Source of the DNA: Terriglobales bacterium
GTDB taxonomy: Bacteria > Acidobacteriota > Terriglobia > Terriglobales > Acidobacteriaceae
Assembly (NCBI GenBank): GCA_035691485.1
Contig: DASSIZ010000070.1
Location: 1-37,805 of the forward strand
Reading direction: 5' to 3'
Length of the DNA stretch: 37,805 bases
Shown: in pieces, positions 7,991-16,423 of the stretch
Layout of the letters: each line of letters starts with the position of its first letter
Position numbering within the stretch: position 1 is the stretch's first letter
Translations under genes and position numbers: made by a program
Notes under the pieces: generated by a model
What the model was told of the DNA's origin: nothing
The model's input: the letters and a program-made list of their open reading frames with translations, nothing else
Databases searched by the model: none

Positions 7991-9058
7991 TCACCCCGCA
8001 ACAGGTTCCGCATCGGCGGGTGGCGCCGAAGCAGCAGCTACTTCGGCCTTGCGGATCTCGTCAACCCTGGCAGCCATGGCGTGCTTCAGCTTTTCAATGC
8101 CTTCGCCGGTCACGGCTGAGATCGGGTACAGGGGCAGGTTGTGCTTCTTGCAGTAGCGGCGCAGCTTGGCGAGCTTGTCTTTATTCACGACGTCAATCTT
8201 CGACGCCGCGACCAGCACCGGCTTTTTCTCCAGCCCCGCGCCAAAGCTCTCGAGTTCGTTGGTTATCACCTCGTAATCCTTCACCGGGTTGGGCCTTCCG
8301 CTGGAATCGGAGACGTCCACCAGGTGGACCAGCAGGCGCGTGCGCTCGATGTGCCGCAGAAACTGCGTCCCCAGGCCGGCGCCCGTGTGCGCGCCTTCGA
8401 TGAGCCCGGGAATGTCGGCGACAACGAAGCTGATGGCGTTTGGTTCTTCCCCATCGACTACCACTCCCAGGTTCGGCTGCAGCGTGGTGAAGGGATAATC
8501 GGCAATCTTCGGACGCGCCGCCGAGATGCGCGAGATCAGCGTGGACTTGCCCGCATTCGGGTAACCCACCAGTCCGACATCGGCCAGCAGCTTCAGCTCG
8601 AGCCGCAGCGTGCGTTCTTCGCCGGACCGGCCAGGCTCGCACTCCCGCGGCGCCTGGTGTGTGGAGGTGGCAAAGCGCGCATTGCCGCGTCCGCCGCGCC
8701 CGCCGCGCGCCACCACGATGCGGTCATCGGCATGGGAGAAATCGTGGATGCGTTCGCCGGTGGATTCGTCGTACACGATCGTTCCCACCGGCACTTTGAG
8801 CACGACATCGTCGCCTTCGCGTCCGGTCTTGTTGGAACCTTCGCCGTGGCGTCCGCGCTCCGCCTTGTATTCGGGATTGAAGCGGAAATGAACCAGCGTG
8901 TTGTGGCGCTCGCTGGATTCCATGATGACGTCGCCGCCCTTGCCGCCGTCGCCGCCGGAGGGCCCGCCGCGCGGAACGAATTTCTCGCGGCGGAACGCCA
9001 TGCAGCCGTTGCCGCCGTTGCCCGCCTTGACCTGGATTTTGGCTTCATCAATGAACAT
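7991..9058 (-). CDS. obgE: Obg-family GTPase
   Basis: A 355-residue GTPase involved in 50S ribosome maturation and stress control. The glycine-rich Obg fold begins [17 protein letters not shown] and spans residues 1-158. The G domain has G1 [10 protein letters not shown]3 DIPGL with the switch II segment [11 protein letters not shown], and the G4 region VAASKIDV. There is no C-terminal OCT domain; it ends in a short Ala-rich tail. The gene belongs to the rplU-rpmA-obgE-nadD-rsfS array seen in many bacteria. Confidence 0.96.
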   Translation of the reverse strand: MFIDEAKIQVKAGNGGNGCMAFRREKFVPRGGPSGGDGGKGGDVIMESSERHNTLVHFRFNPEYKAERGRHGEGSNKTGREGDDVVLKVPVGTIVYDESTGERIHDFSHADDRIVVARGGRGGRGNARFATSTHQAPRECEPGRSGEERTLRLELKLLADVGLVGYPNAGKSTLISRISAARPKIADYPFTTLQPNLGVVVDGEEPNAISFVVADIPGLIEGAHTGAGLGTQFLRHIERTRLLVHLVDVSDSSGRPNPVKDYEVITNELESFGAGLEKKPVLVAASKIDVVNKDKLAKLRRYCKKHNLPLYPISAVTGEGIEKLKHAMAARVDEIRKAEVAAASAPPADAEPVAG

Positions 9059-9130
9059 GGTGAGTGGCTATCGGCTGTCGGCCCGTCGGCTACCCGGGAT
9101 TGCGAGGCCTCCAACTGCTACAGAGGGGCG

Positions 9131-9164
9131 AAAATCAAAGAGGCACGGCTTTGTGCCATGCCTC
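9131..9164 (-). terminator. intrinsic terminator-like hairpin after rpmA
   Basis: On the minus strand a 10-pair stem (9155-9164 with 9140-9149; one G-T wobble) encloses a 5-base loop and is followed by TTTGATTTT. It sits between rpmA and obgE. It could reduce readthrough, so that L21/L27 are made in excess over ObgE. It could also be a copy of a dispersed GGCACGG-type palindrome. Confidence 0.55.
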
Positions 9165-9217
9165 AAAAAGCGCAAGCGACTCGGCCGGGAGCCGATGGCC
9201 GACTGCCGAGCGCCGTT

Positions 9218-9478
9218 TTACGCCTCGACCGGCTCGACGAGCACGAACTTACCTGTCCGGCCCTTGTCCACGAACTTCACTTTGCCGGTAATTTTGGCGA
9301 ACAGGGTGTCGTCCTTACCGCGGCCGACGTTCAGGCCGGGCTTGATGCGCGTGCCGCGCTGCCGCACGATGATGGAACCGCCGGGCACCGTCTGCCCGCC
9401 AAATACTTTTACTCCCAGCCGCTGCGAATTCGAGTCACGGCCGTTACGAGAGCTGCCTAAACCTTTTTTATGCGCCAT
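9218..9478 (-). CDS. rpmA: 50S ribosomal protein bL27
   Basis: An 86-residue protein of the 50S subunit whose N-terminus reaches the peptidyl-transferase centre. It starts [20 protein letters not shown], without the cleaved N-terminal extension found in Firmicutes. The conserved [15 protein letters not shown] and [11 protein letters not shown] stretches are present. It lies 135 bases downstream of rplU, the universal order, with a word-type inverted repeat in the gap. Confidence 0.98.
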   Translation of the reverse strand: MAHKKGLGSSRNGRDSNSQRLGVKVFGGQTVPGGSIIVRQRGTRIKPGLNVGRGKDDTLFAKITGKVKFVDKGRTGKFVLVEPVEA

Positions 9479-9553
9479 AAGATCCTTCGCTTCGCTCAGG
9501 ACCGCTCGCGAGGCGAGCCGGTTTTTGGTTCTGTCTAGTGTGTCTTATCGATT

Positions 9554-9616
9554 TTTCCGTTTTCTGTTCCAGCCCCAAGCGGCCGCTGGAAACTAGAAAC
9601 CCGAAACTCGAAACTA
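9554..9616. repeat. short-word inverted repeat docked on the rplU stop codon
   Basis: The rplU-rpmA gap holds repeated words of the type GAAACTNGAAAC. On the plus strand TTTTCTGTTCCAG (9560-9572) faces CTGGAAACTAGAAA (9586-9599), giving an imperfect inverted repeat, and further copies CGAAACTCGAAACTA run to 9615. The rplU stop (9614-9616) is immediately adjacent, so the repeat begins at the stop codon. Other examples lie at 14902, 17398, 35316 and 36967. Confidence 0.5.
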
Positions 9617-10141
9617 CTTTTTCTTGGGCGAGGATCCGCCCTTGGACTTCGTCGATTTCGAAGTGCCGCGGCCTTTGGCCGTCTTGCTGCCTGCGCCCGA
9701 GGCGTGGGCCGATGCCTGCTTCTTCGCCGAAGCTTTCTTCTTGGGGGCGACCGCTTCTTCCGCCGCCGCTCCGCCTTCCACGACCTTGGGAGTTTTCGCC
9801 GCCCGCGTGGCTTGTTCGGCGGCCTTGAAGCTCTGGCCGTCAAAAGCGATTTCGGTGATGCGCACCGCGGTGTACTGCTGGCGATGTCCCTGCAGCTTCT
9901 TGTATTGCTTCTTGCGCTTGTAGTGGAAGACCAGCACTTTGTCGCCGAGAACCTGGTCCAGGATCTGCCCGACTACGCGTGCCTCGCCTTGCGGCTTGCC
10001 GATCTCGCCCTGGTTGCCGGATACGGCGAGCACGTCGCCGAACTCCACCTGCTTCTGATCCCCGCCGAGCTTTTCCACCCGGATAACGTCGCCGGGCGCG
10101 ACGCGATACTGCTTTCCCCCGGCGCGGATGACCGCGTACAT
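9614..10141 (-). CDS. rplU: 50S ribosomal protein bL21 with long basic C-terminal tail
   Basis: A 175-residue protein. Residues 1-103 are a normal bL21 (starts MYAVIRAGGKQYRV; YKRKKQYKKLQGHRQQYT is the RNA-binding block). Residues 104-175 are an added low-complexity Ala/Lys/Ser tail ending SPKKK; most bL21 proteins stop near 103. The ATG at 10141 is preferred over the GTG at 10153 because GGGAGG lies four bases before it and the family starts here. It is the first gene of the array, behind the promoter at 10292-10321. Confidence 0.95.
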   Translation of the reverse strand: MYAVIRAGGKQYRVAPGDVIRVEKLGGDQKQVEFGDVLAVSGNQGEIGKPQGEARVVGQILDQVLGDKVLVFHYKRKKQYKKLQGHRQQYTAVRITEIAFDGQSFKAAEQATRAAKTPKVVEGGAAAEEAVAPKKKASAKKQASAHASGAGSKTAKGRGTSKSTKSKGGSSPKKK

Positions 10142-10159
10142 AGTGCCTCCCACTCTGCG

Positions 10160-10203
10160 ATTTACGAATTGAAGAATTTACGGATTAACGACAATTCGTA
10201 AAT
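10160..10203. repeat. perfect 12-bp inverted repeat in the rplU leader
   Basis: ATTTACGAATTG (10160-10171) and its exact complement (10192-10203) flank a 20-base spacer that contains related words (AATTTACGG). In the rplU mRNA this hairpin would end 18 bases before the start codon, next to the ribosome site. It could affect L21 translation, or it may only be another of the AT-rich word repeats. Confidence 0.6.
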
Positions 10204-10291
10204 GCCTATAAACCTTGCGTGCTCTGCTCCCGCTCGCCAGGACGGCGGCGGCAACCCCTGACGGGGCCCGGCAGTACAGGCAAACCAATTG

Positions 10292-10321
10292 ATTTTAGCG
10301 GTTTCGCTGGGAACGCGTCAA
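10292..10321 (-). promoter_or_regulatory. promoter of the rplU-rpmA-obgE array
   Basis: On the minus strand TTGACG (10316-10321) is followed by an 18-base spacer and TAAAAT (10292-10297). Both hexamers match five of six consensus bases. The predicted transcript starts near 10285 and has a leader of about 145 bases before rplU. The rest of the gap up to the kinase (10322-10491) shows no other feature; I could not find a convincing promoter for the kinase. Confidence 0.75.
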
Positions 10322-10491
10322 ACAGCTCGGCTGTGCTTCCGTAACTTCCCTGGCACCATTCGTTGTACTTCCGCGTCGCTGGGCGTGGAGGTAAGTTGCT
10401 AGATGTCGCGCGTCCGGCGCGGGTTCGCACCTTTCCGCAAGCCATACGCCTGCTCGCTCGAGTTGCGCGCCGTTCACGGTAAGTGCCGCGT

Positions 10492-12420
10492 ATGCAGAAA
10501 ATTGGCCGCTACCAGATCGTCAGTGAACTGGGCAAGGGCGCCATGGGCGTTGTCTACAAGGCCCAGGACCCGACCGTCGGTCGATGCGTCGCCATCAAGA
10601 CCCTGCGCCTCGATCTCCACGGCACCGAAGCTGAGGAGATGCTGGGGCGCTTCAAGAACGAGGCGCGCACTGCCGGAGTGATGAACCATCCCAACATCAT
10701 CACCATCTACGACGCCGGCGAGCAGGACGGCATGTTCTACATCGCCATGGAGTACATGGAGGGCCAGACGCTTCAGCAGCTGCTGAAGGGAGGAAAACGG
10801 CTGCCGGTCGAGCACGCTATCGACATCGTGCGCCAGGTTTGCGCCGGCCTGGACTATGCGCACTCCCGCGGTATCATCCATCGCGACATCAAGCCCGCCA
10901 ACATCATGATCACCGCCGATGGCACGGTGAAAATCATGGACTTCGGCATCGCCAAGGGCGGTGGGACCGACATGACCTCCGCCGGCCACGTTGTCGGCAC
11001 TCCCAACTACATGGCGCCGGAGCAGGTAAAAGGCAAGCCGCTCGATGGCCGTTCCGACCTGTTCAGCGTGGGCGTGGTGCTCTACGAAATGCTGACCGGC
11101 GAACGCCCCTTTGCCGGCGAAAACATCACTACCATCATTTACAAGATCGTGAACGACGTTCCGGTAGATCCTCGCGAACGGGATCACACCATGCATCCAG
11201 GAATCAGCGCCGTGGTCATGAAGGCGCTGTCCAAGGATCCGGATGGGCGCTTCGCCACCGGCGCCGACTTCGCGCGTGCGGTGCTGGGATATTTGTGTTT
11301 CAAGCCGGAGGTGCAGCTGGCGCCGGTCCCCTTGGAGCGTTTCGCATCATCCTCAAGTGGGGAGACAACGCCGTTGCCATCAGGGCCGATGGCCGCGGCG
11401 GTGGCGGCAGCCGCCACACAGGCCAAAACGCCTCCACCGGTTGACCAACTGGAGACTGCCCCACCCGCGGCGGTCCAGCCGGCAGCTACCACACCAGCTC
11501 CGAGCACGACACTTCCGGCGGCGGTGGTCGCACCGGTCGCCAAAGCAGCGCCGGCCCCACCCATTGCTAAACCTGCGCTTATAAAACTGGCGGTCAAGCC
11601 GGCTGCGCTGAACGCAACGGTTGCGCTGCCACCTCGCCCGGCTAAACCTCAGAAACCAGTGCCGGTGATGGCGATTGGCGCCGTAGTGCTTATGGCTACG
11701 CTGGCCCTCGGAGCTTACTGGCATTTCCACCAGGACGCTGCTCCTGTGCCGGCGCCGGTGGCTGCCACCCCCGTGCCGGCTGAACCGAAGCCAAGAAACT
11801 CGGCGAAGGCCGCGAAGGCCGCCGCTGCGAGGCGGGCCGCCGCCGCCGCTGCTGAGTCGGCCCAATCATCCACGCCTGCGTCCGCCGCCGGGTTGAAAGG
11901 ATCCCTGGACCTCGACAGCGAACCCAATGGCGCGCACATTTATCTCGATGGGCGCGATTCCGGCGAGATTACGCCCGCCCACCTGTCGGTCAATCCCGGA
12001 CAGCATCGCATCGCGCTGCGCAAGGAAGGCTACCGTCCAGAGATTAAGTACGCAGACGTCCAGGCCGGCGGGTCTTTTTACTTTGCTCCCACACTGACTC
12101 CGGCCGCCGAACGGGCAGTAGCTCTCGCGGCCAACACGCCGGCACAACCAGCCGGCTCCGGTCCGTTCCGCAGGCTGAGGCGCATATTCGGCAGGGCTGC
12201 GGCCGATGACGGCGTTCTCGAGGTGCGTACCCGACCGCGTGGCGCGGAAATCTGGCTCGGTGAAGCGCAGGCCCCGCTACGCACTCCGGCAAAGCTCGGC
12301 GTTGTTCCCGGAAATTACACCATGACCTTGCGCCTGCCCGGCTACAAGCCGATCACGCGCCCGGTGCAGATCGAGCAGGGAAAAATGCTGGGTGTGGAAG
12401 AGATCTTCGAGCCGCAATAG
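10492..12420 (+). CDS. transmembrane Ser/Thr protein kinase with two PEGA domains
   Basis: A protein of about 642 residues. Its Hanks-type kinase domain (about 1-270) is complete: glycine loop GKGAMG (14-19), K36, HRDIKPAN (130-137), DFG (150-152) and APEQ. A Pro/Ala-rich linker follows (about 285-385), then one membrane helix (about 392-412), and outside it two PEGA repeats (about 470-540 and 580-640), each with the NGAHIYLDG or RGAEIWLGE pattern. PEGA domains are often envelope-binding sensors. The topology suggests an extracytoplasmic signal is passed to the cytoplasmic kinase. Start at the ATG 10492; a GTG at 10483 is an alternative. It stands alone, convergent with the next gene; substrates unknown. 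Confidence 0.93.
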   Translation: MQKIGRYQIVSELGKGAMGVVYKAQDPTVGRCVAIKTLRLDLHGTEAEEMLGRFKNEARTAGVMNHPNIITIYDAGEQDGMFYIAMEYMEGQTLQQLLKGGKRLPVEHAIDIVRQVCAGLDYAHSRGIIHRDIKPANIMITADGTVKIMDFGIAKGGGTDMTSAGHVVGTPNYMAPEQVKGKPLDGRSDLFSVGVVLYEMLTGERPFAGENITTIIYKIVNDVPVDPRERDHTMHPGISAVVMKALSKDPDGRFATGADFARAVLGYLCFKPEVQLAPVPLERFASSSSGETTPLPSGPMAAAVAAAATQAKTPPPVDQLETAPPAAVQPAATTPAPSTTLPAAVVAPVAKAAPAPPIAKPALIKLAVKPAALNATVALPPRPAKPQKPVPVMAIGAVVLMATLALGAYWHFHQDAAPVPAPVAATPVPAEPKPRNSAKAAKAAAARRAAAAAAESAQSSTPASAAGLKGSLDLDSEPNGAHIYLDGRDSGEITPAHLSVNPGQHRIALRKEGYRPEIKYADVQAGGSFYFAPTLTPAAERAVALAANTPAQPAGSGPFRRLRRIFGRAAADDGVLEVRTRPRGAEIWLGEAQAPLRTPAKLGVVPGNYTMTLRLPGYKPITRPVQIEQGKMLGVEEIFEPQ

Positions 12421-12438
12421 GGCGGGCAGTGGACGCCG

Positions 12439-12912
12439 CTAGCTGCGGTGCGTGTTCTTTTTTGCCGTCCGCTTCTTTTCCCACGGTTTCTTCGGCCGCT
12501 CCGAGGGCGCTTCGTCGCGGTTCTGCACACGGTCGTAGCTGTAGTCTGCGCTGACCGTGCCGAGCGACTCGTTGTACAGGCTGGGCGCCCCGATCGCTTC
12601 CTTCAGTTCTTCGCTGAACTGGTGCAGTGCCTTGAGCTGCTCTGCCGTGGCGGGAACTTCCGCTTTCGTGGTCTTGAAGAATTGCTGGTAACCGCGGTTG
12701 ACGAGCTTGGCAATCTCGCCCCCGATCAGGTAACCCGGGTAGGCGAAGAGCTTTACTCCGCCGTCGTCCGTCTTCTCAATCGCCGCCGAGCAACCGTCCT
12801 TCTTTAGAAAAACCCGGCTCTGCACTCCGGGGGCTTCCAGCAGCTCGAAACCGTGATCGCGCAACCAGGCGATTGCTTCGTCATAGGTCTTGCGGGCAGG
12901 TTTCGTCGCCAT
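12439..12912 (-). CDS. hypothetical protein, cytoplasmic, basic tail
   Basis: A 157-residue protein starting MATKPARKTYDEAIAWLRDHGFELLEAPG. No signal peptide or membrane segment. The first 90 residues look like a compact mixed alpha/beta domain (FLKKDGCSAAIEKTDDGGVKLFAYPGYLIGGEIAKL). The last 30 are charged and Lys-rich (RPKKPWEKKRTAKKN), suggesting nucleic-acid or ribosome contact. The longer frame to 12990 is less protein-like. Family not recognised. It converges on the kinase with an 18-base gap. Confidence 0.75.
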   Translation of the reverse strand: MATKPARKTYDEAIAWLRDHGFELLEAPGVQSRVFLKKDGCSAAIEKTDDGGVKLFAYPGYLIGGEIAKLVNRGYQQFFKTTKAEVPATAEQLKALHQFSEELKEAIGAPSLYNESLGTVSADYSYDRVQNRDEAPSERPKKPWEKKRTAKKNTHRS

Positions 12913-13106
12913 TCGCCGGTCACCACTGGCCCGGGGCCAAGGAAATGTAACGCCGCAACACCCTACCACATCCAAGTCGGTAACCGTCAAAGCCTGGGCT
13001 AATCAGCAACTAGGGACGAATACGATACCTCCCAATCCTTCATTGTTGCCCGCCCCGCGTTTGATCGGCTAACTTGGCCGTGGGATCGCGCCCCAAACAC
13101 GTATCT

Positions 13107-14072
13107 ATGCCTTCTTCCAGTCCAGGAAGGAAACCGGTACTGCCCGCGCGGGAAGAGCCGCAACAGAAGCTGGGCCGCAGTGTGCTTGAGCGCATCGGCA
13201 ACACCCCGCTGATCCGGTTGCCCCGCTTCACCCACGATCTGCACGGTGTGGAGATCCTGGCCAAGGCGGAGTGGTTCAATCCGGGAGGCTCGGTCAAAGA
13301 TCGCGCCGCCGCGAATATCGTTCTGGAAGCGCTGCAGTCGGGCAAGCTTGCGCCCGGCAAGGAACTGCTGGATTCCACCAGCGGCAATACCGGCATCGCC
13401 TATGCCATGATCGGCGCGGCCATGGGATTCGGCGTCACGCTCTGCATGCCGACCAATGTCTCCGTCGAACGCAAGCGCATTCTGAACGCTTACGGGGCCA
13501 AAATTGTCTTCACCGACCCGGGCGACGGCTCCGACGGCGCGATCCGCAAGGCCCGCGAGATGTTTGCCGCCGAGCCGGAGCGCTTCTTCTACGCTGACCA
13601 GTATTCCAATGATGCCAACTGGCGCGCCCACTACGAGACCACCGCCAACGAGATCTGGCGGCAGACAGAAGGGCGTGTCACCCACTTCGTTGCCATGCTG
13701 GGCACCAGTGGAACTTTCGTCGGCACCTCGCGCCGCCTGAAGGAATTGAATCCCAACATCCAGTCCATCTCCCTGCAGCCGGATTCCTCCTTCCACGGCA
13801 TTGAGGGCGCCAAGCACATGGCCACCGCGATTGTGCCCAAAATCTATGATCCCGCAATCGCCGACGCGGACCTTGGCGTTTCCACCGAGAGTGCCTATGA
13901 AATGGTGAAGCGGCTGGCGCGCGAAGAAGGCGTGCTGGTGGGCATCTCATCCGGGGCCGCGCTCAGTGGCTGTCTTCAAGTTGCGAAGAGCGCGCCGGGC
14001 GGTTCGGTGATCGTCACCGTGTTCCCCGACAGCGGCGACAAATATCTGAGCGAGAAGTTCTGGAACGAGTGA
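13107..14072 (+). CDS. cysM: PLP-dependent cysteine synthase (CysM/CysK family)
   Basis: A 321-residue fold-type II PLP enzyme. The PLP lysine is K64 in NPGGSVKDRAA; the substrate loop STSGNTG and the phosphate loop GTSGTFVG are intact, and SGAALSG and FPDSGDKYLS close the protein. Such enzymes replace the leaving group of O-acetylserine or O-phosphoserine with sulfide or with a protein thiocarboxylate. The neighbours (JAMM protease, CysO-like carrier, MoeZ) argue for a protein-thiocarboxylate donor as in mycobacterial CysM, but specificity cannot be read directly. The frame is open to a TTG at 13074; the ATG at 13107 is used. The start has no clear ribosome site. The next gene begins 13 bases later. 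Confidence 0.92.
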   Translation: MPSSSPGRKPVLPAREEPQQKLGRSVLERIGNTPLIRLPRFTHDLHGVEILAKAEWFNPGGSVKDRAAANIVLEALQSGKLAPGKELLDSTSGNTGIAYAMIGAAMGFGVTLCMPTNVSVERKRILNAYGAKIVFTDPGDGSDGAIRKAREMFAAEPERFFYADQYSNDANWRAHYETTANEIWRQTEGRVTHFVAMLGTSGTFVGTSRRLKELNPNIQSISLQPDSSFHGIEGAKHMATAIVPKIYDPAIADADLGVSTESAYEMVKRLAREEGVLVGISSGAALSGCLQVAKSAPGGSVIVTVFPDSGDKYLSEKFWNE

Positions 14073-14085
14073 AATTTCATAGCGG

Positions 14086-14556
14086 ATGCTAAGAATTCCC
14101 CAACTCGCGTTCAACGCTCTCCGCGCCCACGGCGAGGAAACCTATCCGCACGAGTGCTGCGGCGTAATGCTGGGTCACATGGAAGAAGACGACAAGCGGC
14201 AGGTAGTCGAGGTCGTGCGCTGCGGCAACACGCGCGACGACCGCCCCCAGGACCGCTACCACATCGACCCTCGGGAGCTGGTGCGCATTCAGCGCCAGGG
14301 ACGCGAGCGCGGGCTGGATGTTGTCGGCTTCTATCATTCGCATCCCGACCATCCAGCGCGATGGTCACAAACCGATCTCGCCGAAGCGCACTGGATCGGC
14401 TGCTCCTACGTGATCACCAGCGTGGAAAACGGCCGCGCCGTGACCACCAACTCCTTCGCGCTGCTGGGCGCCACCGAAGAGGACAAACGCTTCGAGGATG
14501 AGGCGGTGGAAGTCAGCGCGGAGAAGGTGCTGGTAAGAGAGTTTGAAGCCGAGTAG
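14086..14556 (+). CDS. JAMM/Mov34 metalloprotease (Mec+-like)
   Basis: A 156-residue single-domain JAB1/MPN+ enzyme. All zinc-site residues are present: E23 (in HECCGVMLG), H84 and H86 (in GFYHSHPDHP), S94 and D97, giving the HxHx7Sx2D pattern. In mycobacteria the homologue Mec+ cuts the CysO-cysteine adduct after Gly-Gly to free cysteine; in other clusters JAMM proteins trim C-terminal tails from sulfur carriers. Here both tasks are plausible because the next gene's carrier has residues beyond Gly-Gly. It lies 13 bases after the cysteine synthase and 60 before the carrier. Confidence 0.93.
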   Translation: MLRIPQLAFNALRAHGEETYPHECCGVMLGHMEEDDKRQVVEVVRCGNTRDDRPQDRYHIDPRELVRIQRQGRERGLDVVGFYHSHPDHPARWSQTDLAEAHWIGCSYVITSVENGRAVTTNSFALLGATEEDKRFEDEAVEVSAEKVLVREFEAE

Positions 14557-14616
14557 ACGCTCGGCCCACGGCTTTGAATCCGCCTGCCGTTTTTTCGCAT
14601 CATTAAGGTCTTGCTT

Positions 14617-14913
14617 ATGAAAATCATGATCCCGACGCCCTTGCGTCAATATGCCGATAAGAAAGATGTGGTTGAGTTGAACGCTGCAACCGTCGCGGAG
14701 GCCCTCAGCGGGCTCACCTCCCGCCATCCGGAGCTGCGCAAACATCTCTATACCGACGATGGCCGCCTGCGTGCGTTCGTCAACGTGTACCTCAACGACG
14801 AAGACATTCGCTACCTGAGCAAGGAACAGACGCCAGTAAAAGACGGCGACACATTGTCGATTGTTCCGTCAATTGCCGGAGGGAGGAAGACGTCGAATAG
14901 AGTAATCGGGTAA
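14617..14913 (+). CDS. CysO/MoaD/ThiS-like sulfur carrier with a 9-residue tail after Gly-Gly
   Basis: A 98-residue ubiquitin-fold carrier. The body resembles mycobacterial CysO: IPTPLRQYADKK at the start, FVNVYLNDEDIRYL in the middle and DGDTLSIVPSIAGG at the end. Gly-Gly is at residues 88-89, but the frame continues for nine residues (RKTSNRVIG) to the TAA at 14911. Mature carriers of this family end in Gly-Gly, which is adenylated and thiocarboxylated by MoeB/MoeZ/ThiF enzymes. The tail would therefore block activity until removed, presumably by the adjacent JAMM enzyme. AAGG lies eight bases before the ATG at 14617; TTG 14611 is less likely. The tail codons run into an inverted repeat. 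Confidence 0.93.
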   Translation: MKIMIPTPLRQYADKKDVVELNAATVAEALSGLTSRHPELRKHLYTDDGRLRAFVNVYLNDEDIRYLSKEQTPVKDGDTLSIVPSIAGGRKTSNRVIG

Positions 14914-14964
14914 TGGAGTGAAGTAGATCGGACCTTTCTTTACTTTTCCCGATTACACAATTAC
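14902..14964. repeat. inverted repeat overlapping the end of the sulfur-carrier gene
   Basis: GTAATCGGG (14902-14910) and its exact complement CCCGATTAC (14948-14956) flank the carrier's stop codon region; GGTAAT/ATTACC words occur at both ends as well. The left arm encodes residues of the tail after Gly-Gly, and the TAA stop lies within the word pattern. It is one of the stop-docked repeats of this window. Confidence 0.6.
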
Positions 14965-14985
14965 CAGGTTCCACTTAGGTTTCTT

Positions 14986-16155
14986 ATGGCCACCATCACA
15001 CAAGTCGATCAGCCCACTCTTTCCAAGGACGAAATCCTGCGCTACTCGCGCCATCTCATCATGCCCGAGGTCGGCATGGACGGCCAGACCAAGCTCAAGG
15101 CCGCTAAAGTTCTCTGTATTGGCGCAGGCGGGTTGGGATCGCCGCTGGCACTCTACCTGGCGGCGGCGGGCGTGGGCACGCTCGGCGTGGTTGACTTCGA
15201 CGTCGTGGACTTCACCAACCTGCAACGCCAGATCATTCACACCACCAGCGATGTCGGCCGGCCCAAGCTTGATTCCGCCGCCGAGAAGATTAAAGCAATC
15301 AACCCGTTCGTCGAAGTGCGGCCGTTCGAGACGCGTCTTACCAGCGCCAACGCGCTGGACCTCTTCCGCCAGTTCGACATCGTGGTGGACGGCACCGATA
15401 ACTTTCCCACGCGCTACCTGGTCAACGACTCCTGCGTGCTTACCGGAAAGCCCAACGTCTACGGTTCCATCTTCCGCTTTGAAGGACAGGTCAGCGTCTT
15501 CGCCACCGAACAGGGGCCGTGCTACCGCTGCCTGTATCCCGAACCGCCTCCGCCCGGCCTGGTACCCTCCTGCGCTGAAGGCGGCGTTCTAGGCATTCTG
15601 CCCGGCCTGGTCGGGGTGATGCAGGCAACCGAGGCCATCAAGCTGATCCTTGGCGCCGGCGATCCGCTGATCGGGCGGCTGCTGCTGGTGGATGCTTTGG
15701 GCATGAAATTCCGCGAACTGAAGCTGCGGAAGAATCCTGATTGCCCCGCTTGCGGCAAGAATCGCACCATCACCAAGTTGATTGACTACAACCAATTCTG
15801 CGGCATTCGCGGCGAGGAAAAGCCGGTGACGGAATCCAACCTGCCCGAAATCAGCGTCGAAGAATTGAAGCGCCGCCAGGACGCCGGCGACGACGTCTTC
15901 ATCCTCGACGTGCGTGAGCCCCACGAATACCAGATCTGCAACCTCGGTGGGCATCTGATCCCGCTCAACGATCTGCCCAAGCGCGTCAACGAGCTGGATT
16001 CCAGCCGCGAGATCGTATGCCATTGCAAGATGGGCGGCCGCAGCGCCAAGGCCGTGGACTTCCTTCGCCAGGCCGGGTTTACCAAGGTGAAGAACCTCAC
16101 GGGCGGCATCAACGCCTGGGCCGATAAGGTCGATCCCAAGATGCCGAAGTATTGA
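14986..16155 (+). CDS. moeZ: adenylyltransferase/sulfurtransferase, E1-like plus rhodanese (MoeZ type)
   Basis: A 389-residue two-domain enzyme. The ThiF/MoeB domain (about 15-265) has the ATP loop GAGGLGS (46-52), the DxxQRQ-type arginine region near 80, a zinc site (C179, C182, C253, C256) and the crossover-loop cysteine C196 in PSCAEGGVLG. The rhodanese domain (about 285-385) carries C347 in the loop CKMGGRS. The family adenylates the C-terminal glycine of a sulfur carrier and then transfers persulfide sulfur to make a thiocarboxylate. The partner is most likely the CysO-like protein encoded 72 bases upstream; it may also serve MoaD or ThiS elsewhere. Start at the ATG 14986 after TTAGG. 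Confidence 0.96.
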   Translation: MATITQVDQPTLSKDEILRYSRHLIMPEVGMDGQTKLKAAKVLCIGAGGLGSPLALYLAAAGVGTLGVVDFDVVDFTNLQRQIIHTTSDVGRPKLDSAAEKIKAINPFVEVRPFETRLTSANALDLFRQFDIVVDGTDNFPTRYLVNDSCVLTGKPNVYGSIFRFEGQVSVFATEQGPCYRCLYPEPPPPGLVPSCAEGGVLGILPGLVGVMQATEAIKLILGAGDPLIGRLLLVDALGMKFRELKLRKNPDCPACGKNRTITKLIDYNQFCGIRGEEKPVTESNLPEISVEELKRRQDAGDDVFILDVREPHEYQICNLGGHLIPLNDLPKRVNELDSSREIVCHCKMGGRSAKAVDFLRQAGFTKVKNLTGGINAWADKVDPKMPKY

Positions 16156-16423
16156 AAATCAGGGGCGGGTAGCTGGAAAGTATCGGTAAGCGACTCAAAT
16201 TGAATCCGCAGGCCGCCCTCCCAATTCGGCCTTAGTCCTTGCGCGCCAGCCAAAAAGAGTATTTCCGCGCACTCCCCGCTTGAAAAAATTCCTGGTTCGT
16301 GCAGAATTGCGTGCTGGCTGAAATTACTTGGGGCGGTTCCGGACTGATGTGCGAATTCGTCCGGCGCTAACTTCTACTGCTTCGCAACTGCACAACTTGC
16401 AACCTACTGCTTGGAGGCTCCGC

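Noticed and set aside
9554-9616. Insertion-sequence remnant
   Set aside because: No terminal repeats with target duplications and no transposase fragment; the words are too short and vary between sites.
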